Shown here in pieces: positions 1-8,632 of a stretch of 64,000 nt of DNA (the first letter of the stretch is position 1; each line of letters begins with the position of its first letter). The stretch spans positions 372,001 through 436,000 of the forward strand of contig NZ_BNJF01000004.1 in assembly GCF_016587355.1 (NCBI RefSeq). Reading direction: 5' to 3'. The translations under genes and the position numbers were made by a program. This DNA is from Ktedonospora formicarum. Lineage in GTDB: Bacteria > Chloroflexota > Ktedonobacteria > Ktedonobacterales > Ktedonobacteraceae. Under the pieces are notes generated by a model. That model made no database searches. It saw nothing but the letters and a program-made list of their open reading frames with translations, and had not been told where the DNA came from.

Positions 1-778
1 CGTAGACATAGGCTCCCGCATACGCTGGATGATGCAGGAGCCGCAACACATCATGATGCTCGATCTCTGCCCAGACCAGTTCTCCTTGATGCGCTCCCCG
101 ACGCAAGCGACGCGGGAAGAGCAAATGCTGTTGACGAAAGTGGCGGACGGTCGTAAAGGCCGAGCCAGTGTGCGCAAAACTGCGAAAGACCTCGCGAATG
201 CTGGCCTGCACTTGGAGATCGGGATCAAGCACCACCACATCCGTTTCGGTGTAGACAAATCCGATGGGTAAGGTCAATTTGAGGGCTCCCCGACGCGCTT
301 TGTTGAGGATACCGCCTTGCAGTCGAGCACGCAGGATAAAAAGCTCAGCCTCACTCATGGTGCCTTTCAGGCCAAGCAAAAGCCGGTCGTTGAAAGTCGC
401 TGGATCATAGAGCCCTTCTTCGTCCAGGATCAAGGTGCGGGTAAGCGCACAAATTTCCAGGAGCTGATGCCAGTCGCTGGAGTTGCGTGCCAGCCGAGAA
501 ACCTCCAGCCCCAAGACCAACCCAACCTGTCCAAGGCCAACTTCAGCCACTAGGCGCTGGAAGCCTAAACGATCAGCAGTTGAGGCTCCCGAATGACCCA
601 GATCTTGATCAATCACGACAATACGCTCCTGGCTCCAGCCAAGCGCCAGCGCCCGTTCGCGGAGCGCATATTGGCGAGCAGTGCTTTCGGTATTTTCGAG
701 CACTTGTTGAAGTGTACTTTGCCGCACATACAGATATGCCAGGCGACTGAGATGATGAGCGCTGACCTGCTGGGTCAT
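1..778 (-). CDS. Large serine recombinase, partial (C-terminus off window)
   Basis: Site-specific recombinase of the resolvase/invertase superfamily, cut by the left edge, with 259 codons visible. The start is ATG at 778, preceded by AAGGAGG. The N-terminus reads LAYLYVRQST, placing the catalytic serine near residue 19. It is followed by the fold of the resolvase domain (DQDLGHSGAS, GLEVSRLARN) and the beginning of the Recombinase domain, ending in YAGAYVY at the edge. A C-terminal zinc ribbon and coiled coil would lie outside the window. It starts two bases after the stop of the small upstream gene, so the two are cotranscribed. Such enzymes cut and rejoin DNA through a phosphoserine and usually mobilise an integrative element. 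Family assignment is firm; the target is unknown. Confidence 0.9.
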   Translation of the reverse strand, partial: MTQQVSAHHLSRLAYLYVRQSTLQQVLENTESTARQYALRERALALGWSQERIVVIDQDLGHSGASTADRLGFQRLVAEVGLGQVGLVLGLEVSRLARNSSDWHQLLEICALTRTLILDEEGLYDPATFNDRLLLGLKGTMSEAELFILRARLQGGILNKARRGALKLTLPIGFVYTETDVVVLDPDLQVQASIREVFRSFAHTGSAFTTVRHFRQQHLLFPRRLRRGAHQGELVWAEIEHHDVLRLLHHPAYAGAYVY

Positions 779-779
779 C

Positions 780-1079
780 TTAGTGATCCTCCTTCTGGTG
801 AGTCTTGAGTAGCTGGTTGAGGGGTCCTATGTCTTCAAAACGAAGCATGGTTCGCCCTGCGGCAACAACCAGAAAGGGATCAGGAGGGGCGAGACTGGTC
901 CAGGCCAGAGGGAGAGAGCGGACCTGATGTGTCTGCGGATCTGTAAAGAAGACGCGCTCTTCTCCCCAGGCGCGGCTCTGCGAGAGCAGAGGGAAGCTAT
1001 GACCACTGAGAGGATGAAAGGGATGGGTGATGGTAAAGGAATGCTCACCATTCGTGTTATTAGGTGTAGTTGACAGTTC
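780..1079 (-). CDS. Small DUF5372-like protein upstream of the recombinase
   Basis: Open frame of about 99 codons ending one base before the recombinase ATG. The core reads THPFHPLSGHSF, SRAWGEERVFF, SLPLAWTSL, DPFLVVAAGR and RFEDIGPLNQLL. I recognise this as the pattern of DUF5372 proteins, which commonly sit beside serine recombinases in mobile elements. Function is unknown. The frame has no ATG, GTG or TTG before the conserved core. The upstream stop is near 1118 and the usual start would lie around codons 5-12 of the given span. The 5' end is therefore either damaged or uses a non-standard start. Coordinates mark the open frame from 1079, not a proven start. Confidence 0.55.
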   Translation of the reverse strand, partial: ELSTTPNNTNGEHSFTITHPFHPLSGHSFPLLSQSRAWGEERVFFTDPQTHQVRSLPLAWTSLAPPDPFLVVAAGRTMLRFEDIGPLNQLLKTHQKEDH

Positions 1080-1492
1080 GTTTAAACAGTCTCGTTGAAG
1101 GGAAAGTGAACAAGCTGAAGCTCATTAAGCGTATGATGTTCGGAAGGGCTGCATTTCCTTTATTACGGCAACGTGTTCTTCACGCACTGTAAAACAGATG
1201 AACGGAATGTTCTCTGTTCATTTACTCTTTCTCAGAGAATATTCGTTCATCACCACAAGTGAGCCAGAACCACTTCATCATTTACCATGTGGTTCGATGC
1301 ATGGCATGGTTCGACGGTCATACTCGTGCTCAGACTCGTCGTTCGGCTTTTACAACAGAAACTTTTAGCTAGCAGAGTGCGTATCTGAATTGAACCTCGT
1401 TGTGGGAATATGAAAAAATGCTACGATCTTCTTACGAGGGTTTTTCTGTTCCGCTATCGATCATGCGTCATTTAATGACTAGTGAGGAGGGA
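1080..1492. other. Intergenic region between recombinase operon and NTF2-like gene
   Basis: No gene seen. It should hold the promoter for the minus-strand recombinase pair and for the plus-strand gene at 1493. The one visible structure is the inverted repeat at 1197-1251. Confidence 0.5.
1197..1251. repeat. Imperfect 19-20 bp inverted repeat
   Basis: The arm at 1197-1216 (GATGAACGGAATGTTCTCTG) pairs with 1233-1251 with one gap and one mismatch, leaving a 16-nt loop. There is no T-run, so it is not an obvious terminator. Its position upstream of a serine recombinase makes a recombination site or operator possible, but that is only inference. Confidence 0.5.
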
Positions 1493-1963
1493 ATGATGGA
1501 AACCATGCCGCCCTTGCCACCGTTTACACAAGAAACCGCAATACAGAAAGTACGTCTGGCCGAGGATGCCTGGAATACGCGCGATCCTGACCGGGTTGTG
1601 CTGGCATATACGGAGGATACAAGCTGGCGCAACCGAGCTGAATTCCCCGTTGGGCGCGAAGAGGCCCGCCAATTTCTGCAACGCAAGTGGTCAAAGGAAC
1701 TGGACTATCGTTTGATTAAGGAATTGTGGGCGTATTCCGGTAATCGCATTGCAGTGCGCTTTGCCTACGAATGGCATGATGATTCCAATCAATGGTTCCG
1801 TAGCTACGGCAATGAAAATTGGGAATTCAATGAGCAAGGCTTGATGATGCGCCGCTATGCAAGCATTAACGATAGGCCGATTAAAGAATCGGATCGCAAG
1901 TTTTTCTGGATGCTCGGTCGGCGTCCAGATGACCATCCAGGATTGAGTGAATTGGGACTGTAA
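1493..1963 (+). CDS. DUF1348 / NTF2-like (SnoaL fold) protein
   Basis: A 156-residue protein of the DUF1348 family, a branch of the NTF2/SnoaL cone-shaped alpha+beta fold. Seen are the helix with the WNTRDPDRV turn, TSWRNR, the GREEARQFL segment, RIAVRFAYEWHDDSNQWFRSYG and the C-terminal FFWMLGRRPDDHPGL. Length agrees with the family. The frame is open further upstream, but GGAGG at 1486-1490 lies directly before the tandem ATGs at 1493 and 1496, so the start is there. Family members are single-domain cytosolic proteins with no proven reaction. The gene is monocistronic and intact. Confidence 0.85.
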   Translation: MMETMPPLPPFTQETAIQKVRLAEDAWNTRDPDRVVLAYTEDTSWRNRAEFPVGREEARQFLQRKWSKELDYRLIKELWAYSGNRIAVRFAYEWHDDSNQWFRSYGNENWEFNEQGLMMRRYASINDRPIKESDRKFFWMLGRRPDDHPGLSELGL

Positions 1964-2733
1964 GAAATTGAGTGTCCTCGTACTCTGTTCCTCATTGGTG
2001 CTACGCTAAAAAGAGAGAAGGCAAATTACTATGATACGTAGCACCGGGCCGGAAAAGGTGGTTGGTCGGGCCCGGACTCCTCTTTAGCACCGAAAAAACG
2101 AGCAGAGGGAATGGCTGATGGAACCGGCCCTAGTCATCTCAACGTGCATGCATGCGAGCCTCAACTGGCGGGTGCGCTGCACGCATGCATCGCTGCCACC
2201 CCTGGCTCCTTTTATCATTCCAGCGGCCCGCTATTTTAAACAGATCAATACCTTCGCTTGCCGGTGCGACCATCAGCGTTTCTCCTGGAAAACCGAACAG
2301 CGGGAACGTGCCAACGGGAAGTATCGTCTCTCGACACATGCACGTCATTTACACGTTTCAGAAGGAGTATACCAGATGTGGAGCGCTTTTCCCAGGAACC
2401 TTTGTCCCTGTGCTCACATTGGAGGGCACGTGCTTATGTCGGAGGGCCAAACCTGCTCACATCGCGGAACTGACCCAATCTCGGTGAAAACACATCGGGA
2501 GCAGCAGCTTAACTCTTCTTTACACGCTCAGACAAAGGAGCACGGCTGCCAGATAAGCTCATCATTCACCAAAATTGGGCCAGAACCATCTCCTGAGACA
2601 CATATGTAAGACAAGCAACCCAGCAAGATCACAGATACTTCAGAGGTGCGTATGTGCACTCCTCTGATACCTTGCTGCCTTGTTATCAGAGGGACCATCT
2701 CTTTCAAAGAAGAGCAAAAGGAGCATACTTCCC
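1964..2733. other. Non-coding or decayed stretch
   Basis: Open frames of up to 163 codons exist here, but none has protein-like composition, a ribosome site or a family match. GGTGCTACG (1997-2005) and CGTAGCACC (2037-2045) form a 9-bp inverted repeat, followed by a second GC-rich pair (CCGGGCC and GGCCCGG) just downstream. These could act as a terminator for the gene ending at 1963, although no T-run follows. Confidence 0.4.
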
Positions 2734-4314
2734 ATGACCCAAATACCCATCATTGATGTCCTTGTGGTTAGAGCAGGACCAACTGGCTTGACACTGGCCT
2801 GCGATCTTGCCCGTCGAGATGTTTCTTGTCGCATTATTGACCAGGAAGCAACCCATCACATTGGTACGCGTGCCAGGGCATTAAGTCCTCGCTCACAGGA
2901 GATCCTCGACGATCTCGATATGCTCGAACAGTTTTTTGCTCACGCCGAACCCCACTTGCCCATGCGCTTCTATAATCGTGAGAACCAACTCATACGCGAG
3001 GTTGATTCTGCCTCTCACGCCGTTGCATCCTCGACCCCTGATGCTCCCTATCGCGGCAACCTCATTATCAGCCAGCAACGAACTGAGACCCTCCTGCGTG
3101 AACATCTGGCTACCTCTGGTCTCTTCGTCGAGCTAAGCTCTCGGCTCGTCGGCTATACCCAACATCGTGAGTATGTTGTCGCAAGAATCGCCCGTGCGGG
3201 AATGATTGAAGATATTCAGGCACGCTACTTGGTAGGCTGCGATGGAGGAGCCAGCACAGTTCGGAAATGTGCTGGCATTTCATTTCTGGGCGAGACCAGA
3301 GAAAATGAACATCTCTTCCTTGGCAGTGTTAATGTCAGTGGGTTAGATCCCACTGCGAGGTATCTGTAAATAGACCCGGTTTCGGGACCCCTGATGACGC
3401 TGTACCCCATGGTCCGCGATGGCAACTGGTGGTTTTCTACCGGCCTCACGCCAGACGAGTACCAGGTATTACCTTCCACAGTTGAGACACTCCAGCGCCT
3501 CTTCGATGAACGGGTGGGGATACCTGGTGTCCATTTCTCCAATCTCACTTGGCACTCTCTTTGGAGAGCAAACATACGCATGGTTGATCGCTATCGTAAC
3601 GGCCGGATCTTTCTGGTAGGAGACGCTGCCCACGTCCACTCTCCTGCTGAAGGGGAAGGGATGCAGACAGGTATTCAGGATGCGTACAATCTGGGGTGGG
3701 AAATAGCCTCTGCGCTTCGTGGAGCCCCAGACATGCTCCTGGATACCTATGAGGACGAACGCCTCCCTATTGCTCGGCAACTGCTAGAAAGTACTTCCGC
3801 TCGCTCTCAGGCGTTCATGCGCCCTAGTTCTATCACACAGACCGTCACGAATGTGACCACCAGCAAGGATGCCTTCGCTGACACGACTCAACTGAGTATC
3901 CACTACCGAGGCAGCACACTTGCCTGTGATCTCGATGAGGCGACAATCATCCGCGCCGGAGATCGCGCCCCCGATGCGCCTGGACTCCATGCCAGCAATG
4001 GCATGCAGGTTCGACTCTTCGACGTTTTCCGTGGGACACACTTCACCCTCCTCGTCTTCGGGTGCCAGCTGACGCTCCAACTTCCCGATGTCCCCAACGA
4101 CTTCCTGCGGATATATACCATCGTGCGTCCGGGGGAGAGAATTGCGGCCTCCGATGGCGCTCTCATCGACACCAGTGGACATGCCCACCACACCTATGGG
4201 ATCACCAATGAGGCGCTCATCCTGGTACGCCCTGACGGATATATCGGCCTCACTGGAGGAAGCCTCGATTCAGATCCAATCATCGACTACCTGCGTGGTA
4301 CCACTGGTCGATGA
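2734..4314 (+). pseudogene. FAD-dependent aromatic-ring monooxygenase, interrupted by a stop
   Basis: One frame of about 526 codons for a PHBH-type flavoprotein hydroxylase. It is broken by TAA at 3367-3369; the sequence resumes in the same frame with DPVSGPLMTLYPM. Start ATG 2734 follows AAAAGGAG. The N-terminal Rossmann motif reads VVRAGPTG, so the first glycine of GxGxxG has become arginine. The DG motif (CDGGASTVRK), the GD motif (FLVGDAAHVHSPAEGEGMQ) and a C-terminal thioredoxin-like domain remain. Such enzymes use NAD(P)H and O2 to hydroxylate phenolic or polyketide substrates. The stop and the lost glycine together argue for a real pseudogene rather than a single read error. Confidence 0.85.
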
Positions 4315-4522
4315 CAGGGAAGACCTCGCCGCAGCTGCACACATCATGAGCCAGTTTTTTTGCTCATTCAAAGCCAACCATGGTTGTCAAAAGAGCAGTT
4401 ATCCACATTTCTCCTTTGAAATGTGGATAATTCATGTGAGAAATGGGTAAACGAAGAGGAAACAATGTGATTATTTCCGTTCAAGAGATAGAAGGGGAAG
4501 CGATATGTCCTCTTTTCTTCTC

Positions 4523-5524
4523 TTACGACTTGTTTGCTTGGGCTTTCCCTTGTTGATCCACCTGCCGAGCAGGGAAAAGCGCGGTGATGACGGCAGTCCT
4601 CTCATCATCCTCACCATCCTCAAGATCCTCCTCGCCCAAGGTGCGAAGCATCTCAGCAAGCATGGTCACCAAGTACTCACAGGCTTTGACATTGAACGCA
4701 AAGAAGAGTCGAGGCTCAGTGAGTTCCAGTTCACTCAAACGCACGTGCCCTGTCTCATCACGAATCAGATCAACACGCGCATATAATAACGGAGGAAGGC
4801 GCGAGAGCACGGCACGTGCCAGGCACACTTCATCCTCCTCCAATGGCACACACCTCTCCTGTGTGAGGATATCAGGAACCAGCGTACAGACACGGCGCAC
4901 CGCATGGGTGATCTGCCCGGCAATGGCGATGAGGGAATGTTCCCCTGACTCCTGGGCCACGGATGGATAAAAGGGCTGGATCATCACTGGGTAGCCTCGC
5001 GCACGCATCTGTGCCAGATGTGTCTGCCCAGCCTGCATGCTCTCTTTAGTGTCTGTCGAAACCAGAGAGAGCCCAAAGCTCTCAGCCGCAATAGCTGGCT
5101 TAAGGACCGCCTGCTGCCATCCACGCTGAGCTAACACGTCACGCAAATCAGATTGAGGCTGCTTTGGAGTTATCCAGTGTGTCGGAATCGTGGGGATACC
5201 CTGCAAGGAGAGGTCATGCAAGTAGCGTTTGTTGGTATTCCATTCTACGATGGGCAATGGATTGAGCAGCACACTGCACTGGGCAACGTGTCTCGCCCAC
5301 CGAATAAAGGCGGTCCGCTGCTGGTAGTAGTCCCAGGTGGAGCGCAACACCACCAGATCACAGCCTTCCCAGTCAAAGGAAGGATCAGTCCAGGGAACGA
5401 GATCAGCCTCAATGCCCACGTGATCTAAAGCGTGCAGCAGCGCCAGATCATCACCTACCTGATAATAGTGTCGATTCGATGTGACCAACGCAATGCGCTG
5501 GTGAGATAAGCGTCTCTCTCTCAT
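4523..5524 (-). CDS. ATP-grasp ligase, O-ureido-serine cyclo-ligase (DcsG)-like
   Basis: A 333-residue ATP-grasp enzyme. The N-terminus (RIALVTSNRHYYQVGDD, LVVLRSTWDYY, LLNPLPIVEWNTNKRYL) closely follows the group containing DcsG, the cycloserine ring-closing ligase. It is followed by the ATP-binding lysine strand (QQAVLKPAIAAESFG), the central MIQPFYPSV segment and the metal-binding end LYARVDLIRDETGHVRLSELELTEP with its final acidic pair. ATP-grasp enzymes activate a carboxylate as acyl phosphate and join it to a nucleophile. The acidic C-terminal tail (EEDLEDGEDDE) is unusual. The gene starts four bases after the upstream frame ends, so it is last in a tight operon. Substrate unknown. Confidence 0.85.
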   Translation of the reverse strand: MRERRLSHQRIALVTSNRHYYQVGDDLALLHALDHVGIEADLVPWTDPSFDWEGCDLVVLRSTWDYYQQRTAFIRWARHVAQCSVLLNPLPIVEWNTNKRYLHDLSLQGIPTIPTHWITPKQPQSDLRDVLAQRGWQQAVLKPAIAAESFGLSLVSTDTKESMQAGQTHLAQMRARGYPVMIQPFYPSVAQESGEHSLIAIAGQITHAVRRVCTLVPDILTQERCVPLEEDEVCLARAVLSRLPPLLYARVDLIRDETGHVRLSELELTEPRLFFAFNVKACEYLVTMLAEMLRTLGEEDLEDGEDDERTAVITALFPARQVDQQGKAQANKS

Positions 5525-5527
5525 GCA

Positions 5528-6036
5528 CTAGTTTCCTTTCTCATGCACATTGGTCACCGGCAGCGGCTCTCTGGCATCTTCGACGGACCTCTGGAGGTGT
5601 TCAAAGAGCAGGCGACGAGCCGTGATAGCAAGGCGCTCTTGCCGCATAAGCACATGCCCATGGGCATCAATGACCTCGGCATCTGCTACACGACTCCCAG
5701 CATAGTGCCAACTGGAGAGATGTAGATCTCCCATAGATGCCACTCTCCTCCATAGGTATCGGGGGCATCCTCAGAGGACACCAGCGCATACCATTCCCAC
5801 TGACAGCTCCATTCTCCGAGCGCACACCAGTGTCCTAATCCCAGTGGGAGATGCTGTCGATGCGACATCAGGGTGAGCGTGCCATCAGCGGCAAACTGGA
5901 GCAGGAACCGTTGCGCCTCCTCCGGCCAGTTGAGCACCCACTCCCAACTCCCCACAAAGGGAGCGTCTATGGGGGCAGGAATGGGTGGCGTGCGTGAGAT
6001 GAGTGCCTCGCGAGGTGGTTGGTGTGGTCGTAACAT
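5528..6036 (-). pseudogene. Lipocalin-like small protein, split by a -1 frameshift
   Basis: Two overlapping frames appear to be halves of one beta-barrel protein. The first (6036-5686, GGAG site before ATG 6036) carries GSWEWVLNWPEEAQRFLLQF and ADGTLTLMSHRQH. The second (about 5743-5528) carries the remaining strands, DAEVIDAHGHVLMRQERLAI. The join lies near 5725-5740, where moving back one base restores a continuous lipocalin-like pattern. The second half has its own possible start (ATG 5734 with GGAGGAGAG upstream), so two overlapping real genes cannot be ruled out. It sits between the reductase-like gene (19 bp upstream) and the ATP-grasp gene (3 bp downstream). Its role, perhaps binding a small hydrophobic product, is inference. 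Confidence 0.6.
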
Positions 6037-6054
6037 AGTGGTTTCTCCTCTCTT

Positions 6055-7311
6055 TTACGATGAACGGCGAGAACGATACCCAAAACGAGCACGAAAGGCA
6101 TGCAGAAAAGCATCAGTCCAAGTATGAGGACCATGATGGGGTGGAGTTGCCTGCATGCCGCCAGCTTGCAATGCCAGAACATGGAACAGCACCGCAGATT
6201 CATCCAGAGGGCCAAGCACCGCAGGTCCTCCACGCTGCACGATGGCTCCTGAGAGCACCTGCGCATCCACACTTAGGAGCGGAGCGATGCGTCCTGCTCG
6301 TGTGTGCCACCCGGAGGCACGACGAACGAGTGGGTGCATGTCTTCCCTCGCCGGGGGATCAGGCATGAGCCACAACTCATTGAGGGGGTCATGGGAGGTC
6401 AGATGTCCTCCCTCAATGAGCAGCACATCCTCACGGGTCGCAAGGCGCTGGTGGAAGTGCTCGTCGTTGCGCCAGCGAATGGGGATTCGTGAGAGCGCCA
6501 CCACACCAGACTGCATGGACTCGCTGTCCAGCACGAGACCATCAGCAGTCAGATCGAGCAACAAGGTCGTGTGGGCCATCACCTCCCCCATATCCGAAGC
6601 CCACATGACCTCTCCCTCAAAGCCATGCCGCGTCAGGGTCGAGAGCAGCATCAGAGAGGCTTCTATGTCAGGTGGTGCGCTGCTTGGAAGGGGTCTGACA
6701 ATGATGGTTGGAGGATGTGCCAGAACGGTCAGGAGCGCATGGAGCATGGCCGCCAACGCATCGGTGGTTCCAACCAGGGCAAGGCGCTCCTGGCGCAGAT
6801 CACGCCGCAGCATGGGCAAGACCTGTTCCAGATGCAAGAAGAGGGCAGCCAGGCTACTGGCTTCTCCAGTGGTCAGGCGTGGTCGCTGCCCGGCACGGAG
6901 AGGCAGAGACTGTTGTACCAACAAGCCATGGTTGGTCATCTGAGGAAGCCACTGACAGAGCGCGATGACCTGTGCTCCACAGGCCTGCGCGAGCGCAATG
7001 GCATCACTGGTCTGCTGAAGCACCTCTTGCTGAAAGGCATCCGAGCGTGCCTCATGAGGCGGGAGTTGCAACGGCAAGGCAAAAATGCCGATGCGTCCAA
7101 GGGGTGTGGTGAGCAGATGCCTAAGTGTGGTTCGCTTCGGCTCTCCACCATTCTCCCCCCTCTCCGGTGAGTGAAGAGGTGGTTGAGTTGTCAGCGCCGC
7201 AACCTCCAGTGGATCGGTTTGCCGAAGAAGAAGTGAGTGGAGTGCGCCCTCTGAGGGCTGCTCCTGTCGAACAGGAGAGGGGCACTCATCGAAAGGAAAA
7301 GAATGTATCAT
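6055..7311 (-). CDS. Rossmann-fold protein related to acyl-ACP reductases
   Basis: A 418-residue cytosolic protein. After a variable N-terminal region of about 70 residues come GRIGIFALPL, a helix with ALAQACGAQVIALCQW, TNHG, a TTGEASSLAALF segment, a nucleotide-binding strand and turn (LALVGTTDALAAML), LLIEGGHL and a C-terminal helix. This order matches the long-chain acyl-ACP reductase/shikimate-dehydrogenase-like fold. The C-terminal segment that carries the catalytic cysteine in cyanobacterial acyl-ACP reductase reads SGAIVQRGGP here, with no cysteine, so the same reaction is unlikely. Start ATG 7311 has GGAG seven bases upstream. It is the first enzyme gene of the operon, 57 bp after the regulator. 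Family placement is from memory and moderate. Confidence 0.6.
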   Translation of the reverse strand: MIHSFPFDECPSPVRQEQPSEGALHSLLLRQTDPLEVAALTTQPPLHSPERGENGGEPKRTTLRHLLTTPLGRIGIFALPLQLPPHEARSDAFQQEVLQQTSDAIALAQACGAQVIALCQWLPQMTNHGLLVQQSLPLRAGQRPRLTTGEASSLAALFLHLEQVLPMLRRDLRQERLALVGTTDALAAMLHALLTVLAHPPTIIVRPLPSSAPPDIEASLMLLSTLTRHGFEGEVMWASDMGEVMAHTTLLLDLTADGLVLDSESMQSGVVALSRIPIRWRNDEHFHQRLATREDVLLIEGGHLTSHDPLNELWLMPDPPAREDMHPLVRRASGWHTRAGRIAPLLSVDAQVLSGAIVQRGGPAVLGPLDESAVLFHVLALQAGGMQATPPHHGPHTWTDAFLHAFRARFGYRSRRSS

Positions 7312-7368
7312 ACCAATCTCCAGTGTCGCAAGACAAAAGACGCCAACGGAAGAGAGAGCGTCTTGACC

Positions 7369-7791
7369 TTATATCTTTCGTCGAGCGCGGTGAGGCTTAC
7401 GAGACGAACGTCGTCTGCGGGTTGGCTTGGGGCCATCATAGCGAAGCAGATAGCCCTGGTGCGCTATGCTTACCAGCGTGAAGTAGGATGGGAGCTTGTG
7501 TTTGATCCGGCTCATATGCTTGCGTAGCGCCAGAATATCCTGCTCATCACAGGTCGGCGTCACATGCGCAAAGAGCACCTCATAGGTTTGTACCTGATCG
7601 ATACCCTCCATCAGGCGGCGCACGATATGAAATTCGAGCGGAGTACAGTAGAGCAAATACCCTTCCCTGAAACATTTTTTGTGATGGATGTAAAACAGGG
7701 AGTTGTCATGAAAGTAGATCGCCTTGAGTGTATAGAGCGGTATCGCTTCGACACGTTGGGGGCCAGTTTTGATCATAGGATGGTGCTGCAT
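7369..7791 (-). CDS. OmpR/PhoB-type winged-helix regulator without receiver domain
   Basis: A 140-residue protein whose centre (residues about 45-115) is a Trans_reg_C winged helix: YCTPLEFHIVRRLME, QTYEVLFAHV, RKHMSRIKHKLPS, then the wing GYLLRYDG. No receiver domain precedes it, only about 40 residues containing AIYFHDNSLFYIHHKKCF. The tail is very basic (PTRRRRSSRKPHRARR). It leads the operon of the reductase-like, lipocalin-like and ATP-grasp genes and is likely their transcriptional regulator. Without a receiver, control must come through level, another partner or the N-terminal segment. A start at the in-frame ATG 7773 is also possible. Confidence 0.75.
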   Translation of the reverse strand: MQHHPMIKTGPQRVEAIPLYTLKAIYFHDNSLFYIHHKKCFREGYLLYCTPLEFHIVRRLMEGIDQVQTYEVLFAHVTPTCDEQDILALRKHMSRIKHKLPSYFTLVSIAHQGYLLRYDGPKPTRRRRSSRKPHRARRKI

Positions 7792-8281
7792 ATCGCGGTC
7801 TCATTCCTCCTCTCGTAGACCTTATTCTCTCTGCTTCAGTATGTCAAAGGAAACAGCGAAAAAACAGAGCATCACTAGGCATTTTCTTGCATTTTCTTGC
7901 AGAACCATTTTCCTGCGGTAGAGACCTCCTTTTCAGGAGCATACTCTTGAGGAAAGAAGGTCATTCCAGGTCTGTAAGCGTGCAAATCTGTTGACACTGG
8001 CCGCGAGGAGATCAGCACCAACCTATAGGAGAGGTAGACAAGATGGCGTCACTCATGACTGGCCCATTCAACGACGCACAGACCATAGATCGAGAAGCGT
8101 GAGAAGGATGGTTGCCAAGGGAAAATACAGGAAGAGAGAGAGGTGGACAACGACTCTCACGAGGAAGAGATTAAAGGTAGCAGGTATATATATGTACGTT
8201 CAGCGAGCCGAGAAAGAGATATTACTTGCGAGAATCTAGCGAACCAGGAAGCATACGTCTCTCTTGTCGTGAAAGACACTT

Positions 8282-8321
8282 CCTCCTGGGAAACACATAT
8301 CTGCTTGTGTTTCCCAGGAGG
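8282..8321. terminator. Perfect 16-bp hairpin
   Basis: Arms CCTCCTGGGAAACACA (8282-8297) and its exact complement (8306-8321) enclose an 8-nt loop. It is very stable but has no T-run on either side, so it may be an attenuator, a factor-dependent terminator or the scar of an element. Confidence 0.5.
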
Positions 8322-8493
8322 CGTGAGGATACCTCGTTACATGATGCTTGCAAGGGGTGCGCACTCGAATGGGACAACAAAGCCCGGAGACGTGAAAATG
8401 ACAAAAAATCAGGTATGACTGATGTATCAGCCTATCTCATCGTGTTAGGAGTGACACGGCGCCAAAGCACAAGTGCGCTCAACAAGAGCATAC

Positions 8494-8547
8494 GACACCG
8501 ACTCATAACATGGTTTACATATATTGAAAGTATCCATTGCGATAAAA
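8494..8547 (+). repeat. 54-bp repeat, left copy of an inverted pair
   Basis: The sequence from GACACCGACTCATAACATGG to the GCGATAAAA end recurs in inverse orientation at 12832-12885 with three mismatches. This copy lies 86 bp before the decayed transposase, as a terminal inverted repeat would. Confidence 0.75.
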
Positions 8548-8632
8548 ATAGAGCCTCCGTTGTTTGGGCAAGAGAATCCGTGTAATATACCTTTAGGGGA
8601 ATTGCTGTATTTACATCCAAAGAGGGATATCT

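Larger units (their letters stand above)
7792..8632. other. Intergenic region upstream of the ATP-grasp operon and transposase
   Basis: No convincing gene in about 840 bp; the open frames of 60-119 codons lack ribosome sites and protein-like composition. It contains a strong hairpin (8282-8321) and a 54-bp sequence (8494-8547) repeated in inverse orientation at 12832-12885. The operon promoter for the minus strand should lie near 7800-7900. Confidence 0.5.

Noticed and set aside
827..1051. A 74-codon minus-strand frame before the recombinase
   Set aside because: The neighbouring frame matches DUF5372 along its length; this one is its shadow.
2118..2609. A 163-codon open frame
   Set aside because: Composition rich in His, Cys and Ser, no ribosome site, no family; overlapping frames on both strands are equally open.
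3367..3369. Stop-codon recoding as explanation of the interrupted monooxygenase
   Set aside because: TAA, TAG and TGA all interrupt genes here and also end intact genes, and this gene has a second damaging change in its nucleotide-binding motif.
6155..6943. A 262-codon plus-strand frame
   Set aside because: Arg/Ser/Cys-rich antisense shadow of the reductase-like gene.
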